Shown piece after piece: positions 1 through 9,139 of a stretch of DNA of 64,000 nt. Position 1 is the stretch's first letter. Each line of letters opens with the position of its first letter. Under the pieces are notes generated by a model. The model was not told the DNA's origin. It saw nothing but the letters and a program-made list of their open reading frames with translations, and did not search any database. This DNA is from Rhodocyclales bacterium. GTDB taxonomy: Bacteria; Pseudomonadota; Gammaproteobacteria; Burkholderiales; Rhodocyclaceae. The DNA is taken from NCBI GenBank assembly GCA_026399475.1, contig JAPLQY010000073.1, positions 1-64,000 of the forward strand, read 5' to 3'. The translations under genes and the position numbers were made by a program.

Positions 1-879
1 GGCCGAGGAGCCGCCGGGGATCACGGCCTTGAGCTTGCGCCCGCCGCGCATGCCGCCGGCCATTTCGAGCAGCCTTGCGAAGGGCGTACCCATCGGTACT
101 TCGTAGTTGCCGGGACGATTGACATGGCCGGACACCGAGAACAGCTTGGTGCCGCCATTGTTGGGCTTGCCCAGATTCAGGTAAGCCTCGCCGCCCATGC
201 CCATGATGAAGGGGATCGCGGCGAAGGTTTCAGTGTTGTTGATCGTGGTCGGCTTGCCGTAGAGGCCGAAATTCGCCGGGAAAGGCGGCTTGTAGCGTGG
301 CTGGCCCTTCTTGCCCTCGATGGATTCGAGCAGGCCGGTTTCCTCGCCGCAAATATAGGCGCCCCAGCCGTGATGCGCGAAGAGATCAAAACTGAAATCC
401 GAGCCAAGAACATTGTTGCCCAGATAGCCGGCGGCGCGAGCTTCGTCTAGCGCTTCTTCGAAACGCTGGTAGATATCGAAGATCTCGCCGTGAATGTAGT
501 TGTAGCCGCGCTTCGCACCCACCGCATAGGCGGCAATGATCATGCCTTCGATGGTCGAGTGCGGGTCGTAGCGCAGCAGGTCGCGATCCTTGAACGTGCC
601 GGGCTCGCCCTCGTCGGTGTTGCAGACGACGTACTTCTCCGGTGCGGCCTTGGGCATGAAGCTCCACTTGAGGCCGGCGGGAAAACCCGCACCGCCGCGA
701 CCACGCAATACCGACTTCTTGACTTCCGCTATAACATCGTCCTGAGGCATCTTGCTGGACAGAATCCGCTTCAGCTGGACGTAACCGCCGCGCGCTTCGT
801 AATCCTTGAGGCTCCAGCCGGCATCGCCCTTGGCCCAGCCGGTCGTGAGCAGGGGATTGATGGTGTCGATCAGAGCCAT
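1..879 (-). CDS. nuoF: NADH-quinone oxidoreductase subunit F, partial (3' end outside window)
   Basis: FMN- and NADH-binding subunit of complex I, the entry point for electrons from NADH. The reverse strand reads open from the ATG at 879 to the window edge, 293 codons of a protein normally about 430 residues long. The visible part has the glycine-rich FMN/NADH region [10 protein letters not shown] (about residues 59-68), the NTDEGEPG motif and the YICGEETG motif. The C-terminal 4Fe-4S cluster region lies outside the window. One base separates it from the nuoE stop, so it is translated as part of the nuo operon. Family and frame are certain; only the missing end limits the call. Confidence 0.96.
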   Translation of the reverse strand, partial: MALIDTINPLLTTGWAKGDAGWSLKDYEARGGYVQLKRILSSKMPQDDVIAEVKKSVLRGRGGAGFPAGLKWSFMPKAAPEKYVVCNTDEGEPGTFKDRDLLRYDPHSTIEGMIIAAYAVGAKRGYNYIHGEIFDIYQRFEEALDEARAAGYLGNNVLGSDFSFDLFAHHGWGAYICGEETGLLESIEGKKGQPRYKPPFPANFGLYGKPTTINNTETFAAIPFIMGMGGEAYLNLGKPNNGGTKLFSVSGHVNRPGNYEVPMGTPFARLLEMAGGMRGGRKLKAVIPGGSSA

Positions 880-880
880 G

Positions 881-1372
881 TTATTTGCACTCCGCCAACA
901 GCTTGTCGATCTGTTCGGGCAGCATGAAGCTGCACATGCGCTTGTTGTTCACCAGCATCACCGGCGCATCGCCGCAGGCGCCCATGCACTCGCCTTCCTT
1001 CAATGTGAACCTGCCGTCCGCGGTGGTCTCGTTGAAATCGATGCCGAGCTTTTCCTTGACGTAGTCCGCTGCATGTACGCCACCCGACAAGGCGCAGGGC
1101 AGGTTGGTGCACACCGTCAGCTTGTATTTGCCGACCGGCTTCAGATCGTACATGTTGTAGAAACTTGCCACCTCGTATGCGGCGATCGGTGCCATGCCGA
1201 GATAGCCGGCTACGGCAGCGATGGTCTCCTTTGACAGCCAGCCCTTTTCGTCCTGCGCGATAACGAGCGCCGCCATCACCGCGGACTGCTTCTGGTCCGC
1301 CGGATACTTGGCCACTTCCCGGTCAATTTTCGCGAGCGCTTCGGAACTCAACATGTCGTATTGGTTAGTCAT
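881..1372 (-). CDS. nuoE: NADH-quinone oxidoreductase subunit E
   Basis: Thioredoxin-fold 2Fe-2S subunit of the complex I dehydrogenase arm; it carries cluster N1a and docks on NuoF. At 163 residues it is the usual length. The four cluster ligands are visible as CTNLPC (about residues 92-97) and CMGAC (about 128-132). It starts 9 bases after the nuoD stop and ends one base before nuoF. Nothing is unusual. Confidence 0.97.
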   Translation of the reverse strand: MTNQYDMLSSEALAKIDREVAKYPADQKQSAVMAALVIAQDEKGWLSKETIAAVAGYLGMAPIAAYEVASFYNMYDLKPVGKYKLTVCTNLPCALSGGVHAADYVKEKLGIDFNETTADGRFTLKEGECMGACGDAPVMLVNNKRMCSFMLPEQIDKLLAECK

Positions 1373-1380
1373 GCGGCGGT

Positions 1381-2634
1381 CTATCGGTCAACGTCACCAA
1401 GCACCAGGTCGATGGTGCCGATAACGGCGGTCGCATCGGCCAGCATGTGGCCTCTGACCAGCTCATCGACGCCTGCCAGATGCGGAATACCTGCGGTGTG
1501 CAACTTGATGCGGTAAGGCTTGTTGGCGCCGTCGGACACGGCCCAGACACCCATCTCGCCCTTGGGGTGCTCGATGGCGGCATAGGCTTCGCCAGCCGGC
1601 ACGTGCATGCCCTCGGAGAACAGCTTGAAGTGGTGGATCAGCTCTTCCATGCTGCCCTTCATCTTCTCCCGCGATGGCGGCGCCACCTTGTGATCATCGG
1701 TGATGACCGGGCCGGGATTTTTCCGCAGCCACTCGATGCACTGGCGGATGATGCGGTTGGCCTGGAGCATTTCTTCCATGCGCACCAGGTAGCGGTCATA
1801 GCAGTCGCCATTCACGCCCACCGGAATATCGAAGTCCATGCGGTCATAGACTTCATAGGGCTGCTTCTTGCGCAGGTCCCATTCGACGCCCGAGCCGCGC
1901 AACATTGGCCCGCTGAAGCCCTTCTGCAAGGCACGCTCCGGGCTGATGACGCCGATGCCGACGGTGCGCTGCTTCCAGATCCGGTTGTCGGTCAGCAGGG
2001 TATGGTATTCACTTACATACACCGGGAAACGCTTGGTAAAGTCTTCAAGAAAATCGAGCAGCGAACCGCTGCGCGCCTCGTTCAGTTCCTTCACCGTCTG
2101 CGCGTTCTTGAACTTGTTTTCCTTGTACTTCGGCATCTGGTCCGGCAGATCACGATAAACGCCTCCGGGCCGATAGTAGGCCCCGTGCATGCGAATGCCG
2201 GTCAGTGCCTCGAGCACGTCGAAGATGTCCTCGCGCTCGCGGAAGGTGTAGAGCACCATGGTCATGGCGCCGATATCGAGCGCGTGGGTGCCGATGCTGA
2301 GCAGATGGTTCAGGATGCGCGCCATCTCGTCGATCATGACCCGTATGTACTGGGCCCGGATCGGCACTTCGACACCCAGCAAACGCTCCACGGCCAGGCA
2401 GTAGGCATGCTCGCTGGGTATCATCGACGTGTAGTCAAGGCGATCCAGGAAGGGCAGTGTCTGCAGCCAGGTGCGCGATTCCGCCAGTTTCTCGGTGCCA
2501 CGGTGCAGCAGGCCGATGTGCGGATCGGCGCGCACGATGACCTCGCCATCCAGTTCCAGCACCAGGCGCAATACGCCGTGGGCAGCCGGATGCTGCGGGC
2601 CGAAATTGATGGTGTAATTCTTGACGTCAGCCAC
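1381..2634 (-). CDS. nuoD: NADH-quinone oxidoreductase subunit D (49 kDa type)
   Basis: Peripheral-arm subunit of complex I that forms the quinone site with NuoB; it descends from a NiFe-hydrogenase large subunit. The 417-residue length is normal for the unfused form. Recognisable stretches are [14 protein letters not shown] near residue 11, [12 protein letters not shown] near 40 and the terminal DLVLGDVDR. The start overlaps the end of nuoC by 8 bases, indicating translational coupling. NuoC and NuoD are separate here, unlike the fused form in enterobacteria. Confidence 0.98.
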   Translation of the reverse strand: MADVKNYTINFGPQHPAAHGVLRLVLELDGEVIVRADPHIGLLHRGTEKLAESRTWLQTLPFLDRLDYTSMIPSEHAYCLAVERLLGVEVPIRAQYIRVMIDEMARILNHLLSIGTHALDIGAMTMVLYTFREREDIFDVLEALTGIRMHGAYYRPGGVYRDLPDQMPKYKENKFKNAQTVKELNEARSGSLLDFLEDFTKRFPVYVSEYHTLLTDNRIWKQRTVGIGVISPERALQKGFSGPMLRGSGVEWDLRKKQPYEVYDRMDFDIPVGVNGDCYDRYLVRMEEMLQANRIIRQCIEWLRKNPGPVITDDHKVAPPSREKMKGSMEELIHHFKLFSEGMHVPAGEAYAAIEHPKGEMGVWAVSDGANKPYRIKLHTAGIPHLAGVDELVRGHMLADATAVIGTIDLVLGDVDR

Positions 2635-3229
2635 GGCCGTCGCCTTTTCCGTAGTTTGCTTCGCGCACGATGCGCGGCGTGACTTCGCGCGGCTCGATGG
2701 TCACCGGCTGATAGATCACGCGCTTCTGCTCGGGGTCGTAACGCATCTCGACATAGCCGGAAATCGGGAAGTCCTTGCGGAAGGGATGTCCGACGAAGCC
2801 GTAGTCGGTCAGGATGCGGCGCAGATCGACATGGCCCTCGAAATGGATGCCGAACAGGTCGAAGGCTTCGCGCTCGTACCAGTTGGCGCTGTCCCAGATA
2901 TCAGTAACCGAGGCCACCACGGGGAACTCGTCATCCTCGGCAAACACCTTGACGCGCAAGCGCCAGTTATGGGTGATCGACAGCAACTGGCTGACCGCCG
3001 CATAGCGCTTGCCCTGATAGCCGGTGAATTCGGAATAATCGATGCCGCTGAGATCCATCAACTGCTCGAAGCGCAAGGCAGGATCGTCGCGCAACTGGCG
3101 CGCCACATCGAGATAATTCGCGGCGGGAATCGCGATGGCGAGCTCGCCCAGGGCCAGCACCGGTTCGCCGATGCGATCACCGAAGCTTTCCTTGAGTTGC
3201 CGGCAAAGACGATCCAGTTTGACGCTCAT
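2627..3229 (-). CDS. nuoC: NADH-quinone oxidoreductase subunit C (30 kDa type)
   Basis: Connecting subunit of the complex I peripheral arm. At 200 residues it is the usual size for the unfused betaproteobacterial form. The family signature is seen as [15 protein letters not shown] (about residues 120-135), followed by [20 protein letters not shown]. It lies between nuoB (18-base gap) and nuoD (8-base overlap) in canonical order. Confidence 0.97.
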   Translation of the reverse strand: MSVKLDRLCRQLKESFGDRIGEPVLALGELAIAIPAANYLDVARQLRDDPALRFEQLMDLSGIDYSEFTGYQGKRYAAVSQLLSITHNWRLRVKVFAEDDEFPVVASVTDIWDSANWYEREAFDLFGIHFEGHVDLRRILTDYGFVGHPFRKDFPISGYVEMRYDPEQKRVIYQPVTIEPREVTPRIVREANYGKGDGRG

Positions 3230-3247
3230 GGCATGGGATTGTTCAGG

Positions 3248-3724
3248 TCAGCGGGCAATGGTGGTGGTACGACGGATCTTGCTTTGCAACTGGATCAGGC
3301 CGTACAGCAGCGCCTCGGCCGTGGGCGGACAGCCAGGCACATAGACATCGACCGGCACGATGCGATCCACGCCGCGCACCACCGAATACGAGTAGTGGTA
3401 ATAGCCGCCGCCATTGGCGCACGAGCCCATGGAAAGCACCCATCGCGGTTCGGCCATCTGGTCATAGACCTTGCGCAGGGCCGGCGCCATCTTGTTGGTC
3501 AGCGTACCGGCGACGATCATCACGTCGCTTTGCCTCGGGCTCGGACGAAAGACGATGCCGAAGCGATCGAGGTCGTAGCGCGAACAGCCGGTGTGAATCA
3601 TTTCAATGGCGCAACAGGCCAGCCCGAAAGTCATCGGCCACATCGAACCGGTACGCGTCCAGTTGATGATCTTGTCCAGCGACGTGGTGACGAAGCCTTC
3701 CTGCAGAATGCCTTCGATGCTCAT
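3248..3724 (-). CDS. nuoB: NADH-quinone oxidoreductase subunit B
   Basis: Carries cluster N2, the last 4Fe-4S centre before quinone. The 158-residue protein shows the adjacent cysteine pair in GLACCAIEM (about residues 35-43), GSCANGGG near 102 and the VPGCPPT cysteine near 133, which together supply the four ligands. The start [15 protein letters not shown] is conserved in the family. The 133-base gap to nuoA upstream is unusually long and holds a palindrome and a G-rich run, described separately. Confidence 0.98.
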   Translation of the reverse strand: MSIEGILQEGFVTTSLDKIINWTRTGSMWPMTFGLACCAIEMIHTGCSRYDLDRFGIVFRPSPRQSDVMIVAGTLTNKMAPALRKVYDQMAEPRWVLSMGSCANGGGYYHYSYSVVRGVDRIVPVDVYVPGCPPTAEALLYGLIQLQSKIRRTTTIAR

Positions 3725-3798
3725 GCGCCGATCCCTTGCGGTGAATGCGCCCGGACAACGCGCCCCAAGACAATCGAGCGTAGCGAGCCAAACTGTTG

Positions 3799-3833
3799 CC
3801 CCCGCCCCGGGGCGGGGGTCGGGGAGTGGGGGG
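3799..3833. repeat. 20-bp perfect GC palindrome plus G-quadruplex-type run between nuoA and nuoB
   Basis: Positions 3799-3818 form a perfect palindrome, five C, G, four C and its mirror. On the + strand four G-runs follow each other at 3809-3812, 3814-3818, 3821-3824 and 3828-3833 with loops of 1, 2 and 3 bases, which fits a G-quadruplex. Because nuo is transcribed from the other strand, the G-rich strand is the template and the mRNA carries the C-rich version and the hairpin. No uridine run follows, so it is not a standard terminator. It could attenuate transcription or stabilise a processed end between nuoA and nuoB. Confidence 0.8.
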
Positions 3834-3857
3834 CGACCAATTCGCAGTTACGATTGT

Positions 3858-4232
3858 TCATTCCCAATCCAGCGCCCCTTTGGCCCACGCATACACATAG
3901 CCAACGACGAGGATGCCGATAAACACGAACATTTCGACGAAACCGAACATCTTCACCGCGTCGGTATTGACGATCTCCTTGAAGATCGCTGCCCAGGGAA
4001 AAAGGAAGGCGATTTCAAGGTCGAACAGGATGAACAGGATGGCGATCAGGTAATAGCGCACATCGAACTTCATGCGCGCATCTTCAAAGGGCGCGAAGCC
4101 GCACTCGAATGCGGAAAGTTTTTCGCTGTCGGGACGATTGGGCGCAATCAACCAACCGAGGAGGATGGGCACACACCCGAAGGCGAGGCCTACCAGTACA
4201 AAGACGAGGATCGGAAAGTAATTATCCAGCAT
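3858..4232 (-). CDS. nuoA: NADH-quinone oxidoreductase subunit A
   Basis: Small membrane subunit of complex I with three transmembrane segments. The 124-residue protein shows a hydrophobic N-terminal helix, the conserved loop [20 protein letters not shown] (about residues 43-62) and [12 protein letters not shown] (about 70-81), whose acidic residues matter for coupling. It is the first gene of the nuo operon, downstream of a leucine tRNA on the same strand. Confidence 0.97.
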   Translation of the reverse strand: MLDNYFPILVFVLVGLAFGCVPILLGWLIAPNRPDSEKLSAFECGFAPFEDARMKFDVRYYLIAILFILFDLEIAFLFPWAAIFKEIVNTDAVKMFGFVEMFVFIGILVVGYVYAWAKGALDWE

Positions 4233-4344
4233 GTTGGTGGCGCGGCCACTTCACTCGTTATTGTCGGCCGGCGAACCCGCAATGCTCTGCAAGACAACCG
4301 ACGCTCAACTGCATTTTTGCTGCTCTGCCTGTTGCCAAATTCCT

Positions 4345-4429
4345 TGGTGCCGACGGTGAGACTCGAACTCACACAGCTTTCGCCACTACCCCCTCAAGAT
4401 AGCGTGTCTACCAATTTCACCACGTCGGC
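4345..4429 (-). tRNA. tRNA-Leu (anticodon GAG)
   Basis: An 85-nt class II tRNA read on the reverse strand. The acceptor arms pair GCCGACG with CGTCGGC, the D-loop contains GGTAGACACGC, the anticodon stem CTATC/GGTAG encloses the loop TTGAGGG with anticodon GAG, a variable arm is present, and GTTCGAGTC forms the T-loop. The 3' CCA is encoded. Its place between secG and nuoA is common in betaproteobacteria. Confidence 0.96.
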
Positions 4430-4525
4430 TTTGCGCTACTGCGCGAGTGGCGCGAATTATATATCAAGCGATTGACTCGCTCGTGCGCCGCAACAAAAAA
4501 ATCCATCGACAGAAGTTTCTGCCAG

Positions 4526-4876
4526 CTATTTCGGAATGTCCTTGGCCTTGGAGTCAGGCACTGCGGGCGTCTGCACAGGAACTGCAGGAGTCGTCTGGGC
4601 CGGAGCCGAATCCATCACGCTGCCTGAAACCCTCGGGCTCGAAGTAGCTATATAGGAGAGCGCAAGACTGGTCAGGAAGAACACCGCCGCAAGGACTGCT
4701 GTCGCGCGCGACAGAAAATTGGCGGAACCCGTGGCACCGAACAGGCTGCCCGATGCGCCGCTGCCGAACGCCGCGCCCATGTCCGCACCCTTGCCATGCT
4801 GGAGCAGCACGAGGCCGATAACGCTGAGACCGGCGATGATATGCACGGTCAGAATCACGGTATGTAATAGATCCAT
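4526..4876 (-). CDS. secG: Preprotein translocase subunit SecG
   Basis: Small inner-membrane partner of SecYE that aids protein export. The 116-residue protein has a first helix at about residues 5-25, the family segment VLLQHGKGADMGAAFG (about 23-38), a GASGSLFGATGSANFLSR loop and a second helix at about 58-77. The C-terminal tail is rich in Pro, Val and Thr, which is typical of betaproteobacterial SecG. It sits between tpiA and tRNA-Leu. Confidence 0.96.
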   Translation of the reverse strand: MDLLHTVILTVHIIAGLSVIGLVLLQHGKGADMGAAFGSGASGSLFGATGSANFLSRATAVLAAVFFLTSLALSYIATSSPRVSGSVMDSAPAQTTPAVPVQTPAVPDSKAKDIPK

Positions 4877-4897
4877 GAAAACCTCTTGAGATTATGT

Positions 4898-5641
4898 TCA
4901 GGCAGCGGCGCAGATCGCCAGAAAATCTGCCGCTACGAGTGAAGCGCCGCCGATGAGTCCGCCATCGATGTCGGCCTGACCGAAAAGCTCGGCCGCGTTG
5001 TTCGCCTTGACGCTGCCGCCATACAGGATGCGCAGCTCGGCCGCGATATCGGCGCTGTCGCGCGCAAAACGGGCCCGAATCAGGGCATGAACGTCCTGCG
5101 CCTGTTGCGGTGATGCGGTACGCCCGGTGCCGATCGCCCATACCGGCTCATAGGCCACGACTGCGCCGGCAAAGGCAGCAACCCCGGAATTCGCCAGCAC
5201 TGCGTCTATCTGTCGCGTCACCACCTCGCCGGTAATGCCTGCCTCGCGCTCGGCCAGCGATTCGCCCACGCACAGCACCGGCATCAGCCCGGCTTTCAGC
5301 GCTGCGGCAAACTTGGCAGCAACCACGGCGTCGGTATCGCCGAAGAAGGAACGGCGTTCGGAATGGCCGACCAGGGCGTAACGGCAACCGAAATCCGCCA
5401 GCATCGCCCCGCTCACTTCGCCGGTCCAGGCCCCTTGCGCATGCTCGGAGACGTCCTGCGCCCCCCAGGCGACGCCGCTGCCATCGAGCACGGCGCGCGC
5501 CTGTGCGAGGTAGGGATAGGGCACGCACAAGGCGACCCCGGCAGTACCTTTGGCGCCATCGCGCACGGCATGCAGCAGCCCCAGATTGGTGGCCAGGCTG
5601 CCATGCATTTTCCAGTTTCCAGCAACAAGTTTGGTGCGCAT
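4898..5641 (-). CDS. tpiA: Triose-phosphate isomerase
   Basis: Glycolytic and gluconeogenic enzyme interconverting dihydroxyacetone phosphate and glyceraldehyde 3-phosphate in the cytoplasm. From the ATG at 5641 the protein is 247 residues and begins MRTKLVAGNWKMHG, matching the conserved N-terminus with the substrate lysine; a GTG nine bases upstream is less likely. The catalytic histidine is in GHSERR and the catalytic glutamate in AYEPVWAIGTG; the phosphate loop LYGGSVKANN is present. It is the first gene of the leftward tpiA-secG-tRNA-nuo block and is divergent from frdA. Confidence 0.97.
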   Translation of the reverse strand: MRTKLVAGNWKMHGSLATNLGLLHAVRDGAKGTAGVALCVPYPYLAQARAVLDGSGVAWGAQDVSEHAQGAWTGEVSGAMLADFGCRYALVGHSERRSFFGDTDAVVAAKFAAALKAGLMPVLCVGESLAEREAGITGEVVTRQIDAVLANSGVAAFAGAVVAYEPVWAIGTGRTASPQQAQDVHALIRARFARDSADIAAELRILYGGSVKANNAAELFGQADIDGGLIGGASLVAADFLAICAAA

Positions 5642-5786
5642 AGACGGCACGGAAGCGTGTAGACGAAGCCCGCGATTATAGCTGCTGCGTCAGGCGAATG
5701 CCACACCGGCCGACTTCCGGGACCGCACAAGGGATGGCTTGAAGCGCTGTCCAATGGATATCGGCTCTTATGTCTTACCGTTGCGT

Positions 5787-5800
5787 TTGACACAAATCAA
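5787..5800 (+). promoter_or_regulatory. Candidate FNR-type site upstream of frdA
   Basis: The sequence TTGAC-ACAA-ATCAA differs by one base from the FNR/Anr consensus TTGAT-N4-ATCAA. Its centre is about 70 bases before the chosen frdA start. A possible -10 element GACAAT at 5822-5827 places the site near -41.5, the usual activating position. This predicts anaerobic activation of frdABCD. The match is strong but computed by eye. Confidence 0.65.
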
Positions 5801-5863
5801 CAAGACGCCTTGCAAAACCCCGACAATGGCGACCCAAGATCAACGTATAAACGGATGGGCTTA

Positions 5864-7621
5864 ATGGACACGATATCGACCGATGTTGCAATCATAGGTG
5901 CCGGAGGCGCGGGTCTGCGTGCCGCCATCGCCCTGGCTGAAACCGACCCCTCCCTGCGCATTGCGCTGATCTCCAAGGTATACCCGATGCGCAGCCATAC
6001 CTGCGCTGCCGAGGGAGGCGCCGCCGGCGTGATCAAGCCCGACGACAGCTTCGACATGCACTTCGACGATACCGTGGGCGGCGGCGACTGGCTGTCCGAC
6101 CAGGACTGCGTCGAATACTTCATCCATGAAGCGCCCAAGGAACTGCTGCAACTGGAACACTGGGGCTGCCCCTGGAACCGCGAAGCCGATGGCTCGGTAG
6201 CCGTGCGGCCCTTCGGCGGCATGAAGAAGAAGCGCACCTGGTTCGCCGCCGACAAGTCCGGCTTCCATATCCTGCACACCCTGTTCCAGACCTCCCTTAA
6301 GTTTCCGACCATCACCCGCTACGACGAATATTACGCACTCGACCTGCTGGTCGATGATGGCCGCTGCCAGGGCGTGACCGCCATGGAAATGCGCAGCGGC
6401 GAATTGCGCCAGATCCACGCCAAGGCAGTGATCATCGCCGGCGGCGGTGCCGGCCGCATGTTTCCCTTCTCCACCAACGGTGCGATCAAGACCGGCGACG
6501 GGATGGCCATGGCCTACCGCGCCGGCGCCCCGCTGAAGGACATGGAGTTCGTCCAGTACCACCCGACCGGCCTGCCCAACACCGGCAGCCTGCTGACCGA
6601 AGCCTGCCGCGGCGAAGGCGGCATCCTGGTCAACAAGAATGGCCGCCGCTACCTGCAGGATTACGGCATGGGTCCGGAAACTCCCGTCGGCCAGCCGCAA
6701 CTCAAGACCATGGAGCTCGGTCCCCGCGATCGAGTCAGCCAGGCCTATTGGCATGAACTGCAGAAGGGCAATACGGTGACGACGCAGTGGGGCGAATGCG
6801 TGCTGCTCGACATGCGCCACCTCGGCGAAAAGAAGATCAACGAACGCCTGCCCCTGGTGCGCGAACTGGCCGATGCCTACCTCGGCGTCGACATCGTCAA
6901 GGAAGCCGTGCCGATCCGCCCCGTGGTGCACTACATGATGGGCGGCATTTCGACCAACACGGCGGCGGCCACGCCTCTGCCCGGCCTGTTTGCCGCCGGC
7001 GAGTGCGCCTGCGTCAGCCTGAACGGCGCCAATCGCCTTGGGTCGAATTCGCTGGTCGAGCTGCTGGTCTTCGGCCGTCGCGCCGCGCTCTCCGCCATCG
7101 AGCACATCCAGGGCCTGCCTGCCTCCAGCGCACCGGCGCTGAATGCCCGCGCCGAAGAAACCCAAAAACGGATCGACGAGCTCTTCACGCGCACCGACGG
7201 TACGGAATCGATGTCCGGCCTGCGCAAGGAAATGATGGACACGATGGAAAAGAACGTCGGCATCTACCGCACTGAAGAGGGCCTGCAGGAAGGCGTGAAC
7301 AAGATCCACGAGCTGCGCCAGCGATACTGCCGGGTGAAACTGACCGACAAGAGCAGCGTCTTCAACACCGACCTGTTCCAGGCGCTCGAACTGGGTTCCA
7401 TGCTCGATTGCGCCGAAGCCGTGACGGTCGGTGCGCTGGCCCGCAAGGAATCGCGCGGTGCGCACCAGCGACTCGATTACGTCGACCGCGACGACAAGAA
7501 ATTCCTGTGCCACACGATGGTCCATCACCAGGGCCTGGACGTTCCCCGCGTGGACTACCTTGACGTGGTGATCACCAAATCGCCGCCGGGCGTGCGCGAC
7601 TACTCGGGAGACCACAAATGA
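5864..7621 (+). CDS. frdA: Fumarate reductase flavoprotein subunit
   Basis: Catalytic subunit of quinol:fumarate reductase, converting fumarate to succinate at the cytoplasmic membrane. From the ATG at 5864 (an ATG at 5855 is also possible) the protein is 585 residues and aligns throughout with enterobacterial FrdA rather than SdhA. FAD-binding GAGGAG is at residues 12-17, the covalent-FAD histidine is His45 in MRSHT, and FVQYHPTGLP and GANRLGSNSLVELL are present. The last codon overlaps frdB (ATGA). The operon order A-B-C-D with two small membrane anchors supports fumarate reductase. SdhCDAB would have the anchors first. Confidence 0.93.
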   Translation: MDTISTDVAIIGAGGAGLRAAIALAETDPSLRIALISKVYPMRSHTCAAEGGAAGVIKPDDSFDMHFDDTVGGGDWLSDQDCVEYFIHEAPKELLQLEHWGCPWNREADGSVAVRPFGGMKKKRTWFAADKSGFHILHTLFQTSLKFPTITRYDEYYALDLLVDDGRCQGVTAMEMRSGELRQIHAKAVIIAGGGAGRMFPFSTNGAIKTGDGMAMAYRAGAPLKDMEFVQYHPTGLPNTGSLLTEACRGEGGILVNKNGRRYLQDYGMGPETPVGQPQLKTMELGPRDRVSQAYWHELQKGNTVTTQWGECVLLDMRHLGEKKINERLPLVRELADAYLGVDIVKEAVPIRPVVHYMMGGISTNTAAATPLPGLFAAGECACVSLNGANRLGSNSLVELLVFGRRAALSAIEHIQGLPASSAPALNARAEETQKRIDELFTRTDGTESMSGLRKEMMDTMEKNVGIYRTEEGLQEGVNKIHELRQRYCRVKLTDKSSVFNTDLFQALELGSMLDCAEAVTVGALARKESRGAHQRLDYVDRDDKKFLCHTMVHHQGLDVPRVDYLDVVITKSPPGVRDYSGDHK

Positions 7622-8358
7622 AAGAGCGCACCGTCCAGCTCGAAGTCCTGCGCTACAACCCGGACACGGATACCGAGGCCCACTTCCAGAGTTATGAAGT
7701 GGTCTGCCAGGAAGAATGGGTCGTACTCGACGCCCTCAACAAGGTCAAGGCAGACATCGACCCGACGCTCAACTACCGCTGGTCCTGCCACATGGCCGTG
7801 TGCGGCAGTTGCGGCATGATGATCAACGGCGAACCCAAGCTGTCCTGCCATGCCTTCCTGCGCGATTACGAAGGCGTGATCCGGGTCGAGCCGCTGGCGC
7901 ATTTTCCGATCGAGCGCGACCTGGTGACCGCGCCCGACGACTTCATGGAAAAGCTCAAGCGCGTCAAGCCCTACATCATTCCGAAAGAAGAAAAGCCGAT
8001 CAGCGAGGGCGAGTACAAACAGACCCCGGCGCAACTGATGAAGTTCCGCCAGTATTCGATGTGCATCAACTGCATGCTGTGCTATGCGGCCTGCCCCGAG
8101 TACGGCCTGACGCCGAGCTTCATCGGCCCGGCGGCCCTGACGCTGGCGCACCGCTACAACATCGATTCGCGCGACGGCGGCCGCAAGGAGCGTCAGGAAG
8201 TCGTCGCCACCCATGAAGGCGTCTGGGAGTGCACTTTCGTCGGCGCCTGTTCCGAAGTCTGTCCGGCCCACGTCGATCCGGCCAGCGCACTGCAGCAGAT
8301 GAAGATCACCAGCTCGATCGACTGGATAGTCGAGCACCTGATTCCGGGAGGAAAATGA
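7618..8358 (+). CDS. frdB: Fumarate reductase iron-sulfur subunit
   Basis: Carries the 2Fe-2S, 4Fe-4S and 3Fe-4S centres that pass electrons from quinol to FrdA. The 246-residue length matches the family (about 244). Cysteine sets are visible as SCHMAVCGSCG and the following LSC (about residues 58-80), CINCMLCYAACP (about 148-159) and CTFVGACSEVCP (about 204-215). It overlaps frdA by 4 bases, and its stop shares a base with the frdC start. Confidence 0.95.
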   Translation: MKERTVQLEVLRYNPDTDTEAHFQSYEVVCQEEWVVLDALNKVKADIDPTLNYRWSCHMAVCGSCGMMINGEPKLSCHAFLRDYEGVIRVEPLAHFPIERDLVTAPDDFMEKLKRVKPYIIPKEEKPISEGEYKQTPAQLMKFRQYSMCINCMLCYAACPEYGLTPSFIGPAALTLAHRYNIDSRDGGRKERQEVVATHEGVWECTFVGACSEVCPAHVDPASALQQMKITSSIDWIVEHLIPGGK

Positions 8359-8750
8359 TGAGCCGCAGACCCCTGGTTAGAGAAGTACCGCCGACCTCCT
8401 GGTTCTTCCGCCATCCGCGCTACATGCGCTACATGTCGCGCGAGATCACCTGCATCTTTGTCGGCGCCTACTGCGTGCTGCTGGTGTTCGGCCTGCAGGC
8501 GCTGGCCGCCGGCCCCGCCGCCTATGACGGATTCCTGCTGGGGCTGAAGAGTCCGGCTTCAATCGTGTTTCACCTGCTGGCCCTGGTCGCTGCGGTGTAT
8601 CACGCTGCCACCTGGTTCAACGCCACGCAAAAGGCCATGCCGCTGCAGATCGGCGAGGACTTCGTGCCCGGCAACGTGATTTCCGGTGCGCACTATGTCG
8701 CGTGGGTAGTGCTGTCTTTCGGCATCCTCTTTCTTGCAGGAGCGTTCTGA
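8358..8750 (+). CDS. frdC: Fumarate reductase membrane anchor subunit C
   Basis: Membrane anchor with three helices that helps form the quinone site. The start at 8358 is chosen over the adjacent ATG at 8355 because GGGAGG at 8346-8351 then has normal spacing; the 130-residue product matches the family length. The glutamate of YMSRE (residue 29) sits at the position of the quinone-site glutamate of E. coli FrdC. Three hydrophobic segments lie at about 30-50, 65-85 and 105-130. Confidence 0.9.
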   Translation: MSRRPLVREVPPTSWFFRHPRYMRYMSREITCIFVGAYCVLLVFGLQALAAGPAAYDGFLLGLKSPASIVFHLLALVAAVYHAATWFNATQKAMPLQIGEDFVPGNVISGAHYVAWVVLSFGILFLAGAF

Positions 8751-8752
8751 CC

Positions 8753-9094
8753 ATGGCCAAGTCACACAAACCTGTCGTCTGGTTCCCCTTCGCCGCCGGC
8801 GGCACGGTCATCGCATTCTTCATTCCGGTAATCGTCCTGCTCACCCTGATGGCCGCTCTGGGCCATGTGCCGGCCGGCCTCGGCTACGAGAAGATGCACA
8901 CCTTCGCCGCCAGCGGCCTCGGCAAGCTGATCATTTTTGGCGTAGTCGCCCTCTCGCTGTGGAGTTCCGCGCATCGGCTGCGCTGCACCTTCTATGATTT
9001 CGGCGTCCGCGCCGACACGCTGGTCGCGACTGTCCTGTATATTGCGGCGATCACGGGCAGCCTTTATTCAGCGGCCTACCTGCTGCGAATCTAG
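8753..9094 (+). CDS. frdD: Fumarate reductase membrane anchor subunit D
   Basis: Second membrane anchor of quinol:fumarate reductase. From the ATG at 8753, preceded by AGGAG, the protein is 113 residues (family about 119) with three hydrophobic helices. The opening PVVWFPFAAGG and the internal SSAHRLRCTFYDFGV correspond to PVFWGLFGAGG and CGLHRMHHAMHDL of E. coli FrdD. Only two bases separate it from frdC. Confidence 0.9.
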   Translation: MAKSHKPVVWFPFAAGGTVIAFFIPVIVLLTLMAALGHVPAGLGYEKMHTFAASGLGKLIIFGVVALSLWSSAHRLRCTFYDFGVRADTLVATVLYIAAITGSLYSAAYLLRI

Positions 9095-9139
9095 TCGGCG
9101 CCAGACCGAAACGACTCACCCCCGGAGGAAAGCACAACA

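Noticed and set aside
3799-3818. Rho-independent terminator between nuoA and nuoB
   Set aside because: The palindrome lacks a following uridine run on the nuo transcript, and the genes of complex I need to be co-transcribed.
5861-7615. A 584-codon ORF opposite frdA
   Set aside because: Mirror frame of frdA with low-complexity His/Gln/Val-rich translation; frdA itself is unambiguous.
5864-9094. Succinate dehydrogenase
   Set aside because: Gene order A-B-C-D, FrdA-like sequence throughout, FrdC/FrdD-sized anchors and an FNR-type site point to fumarate reductase.
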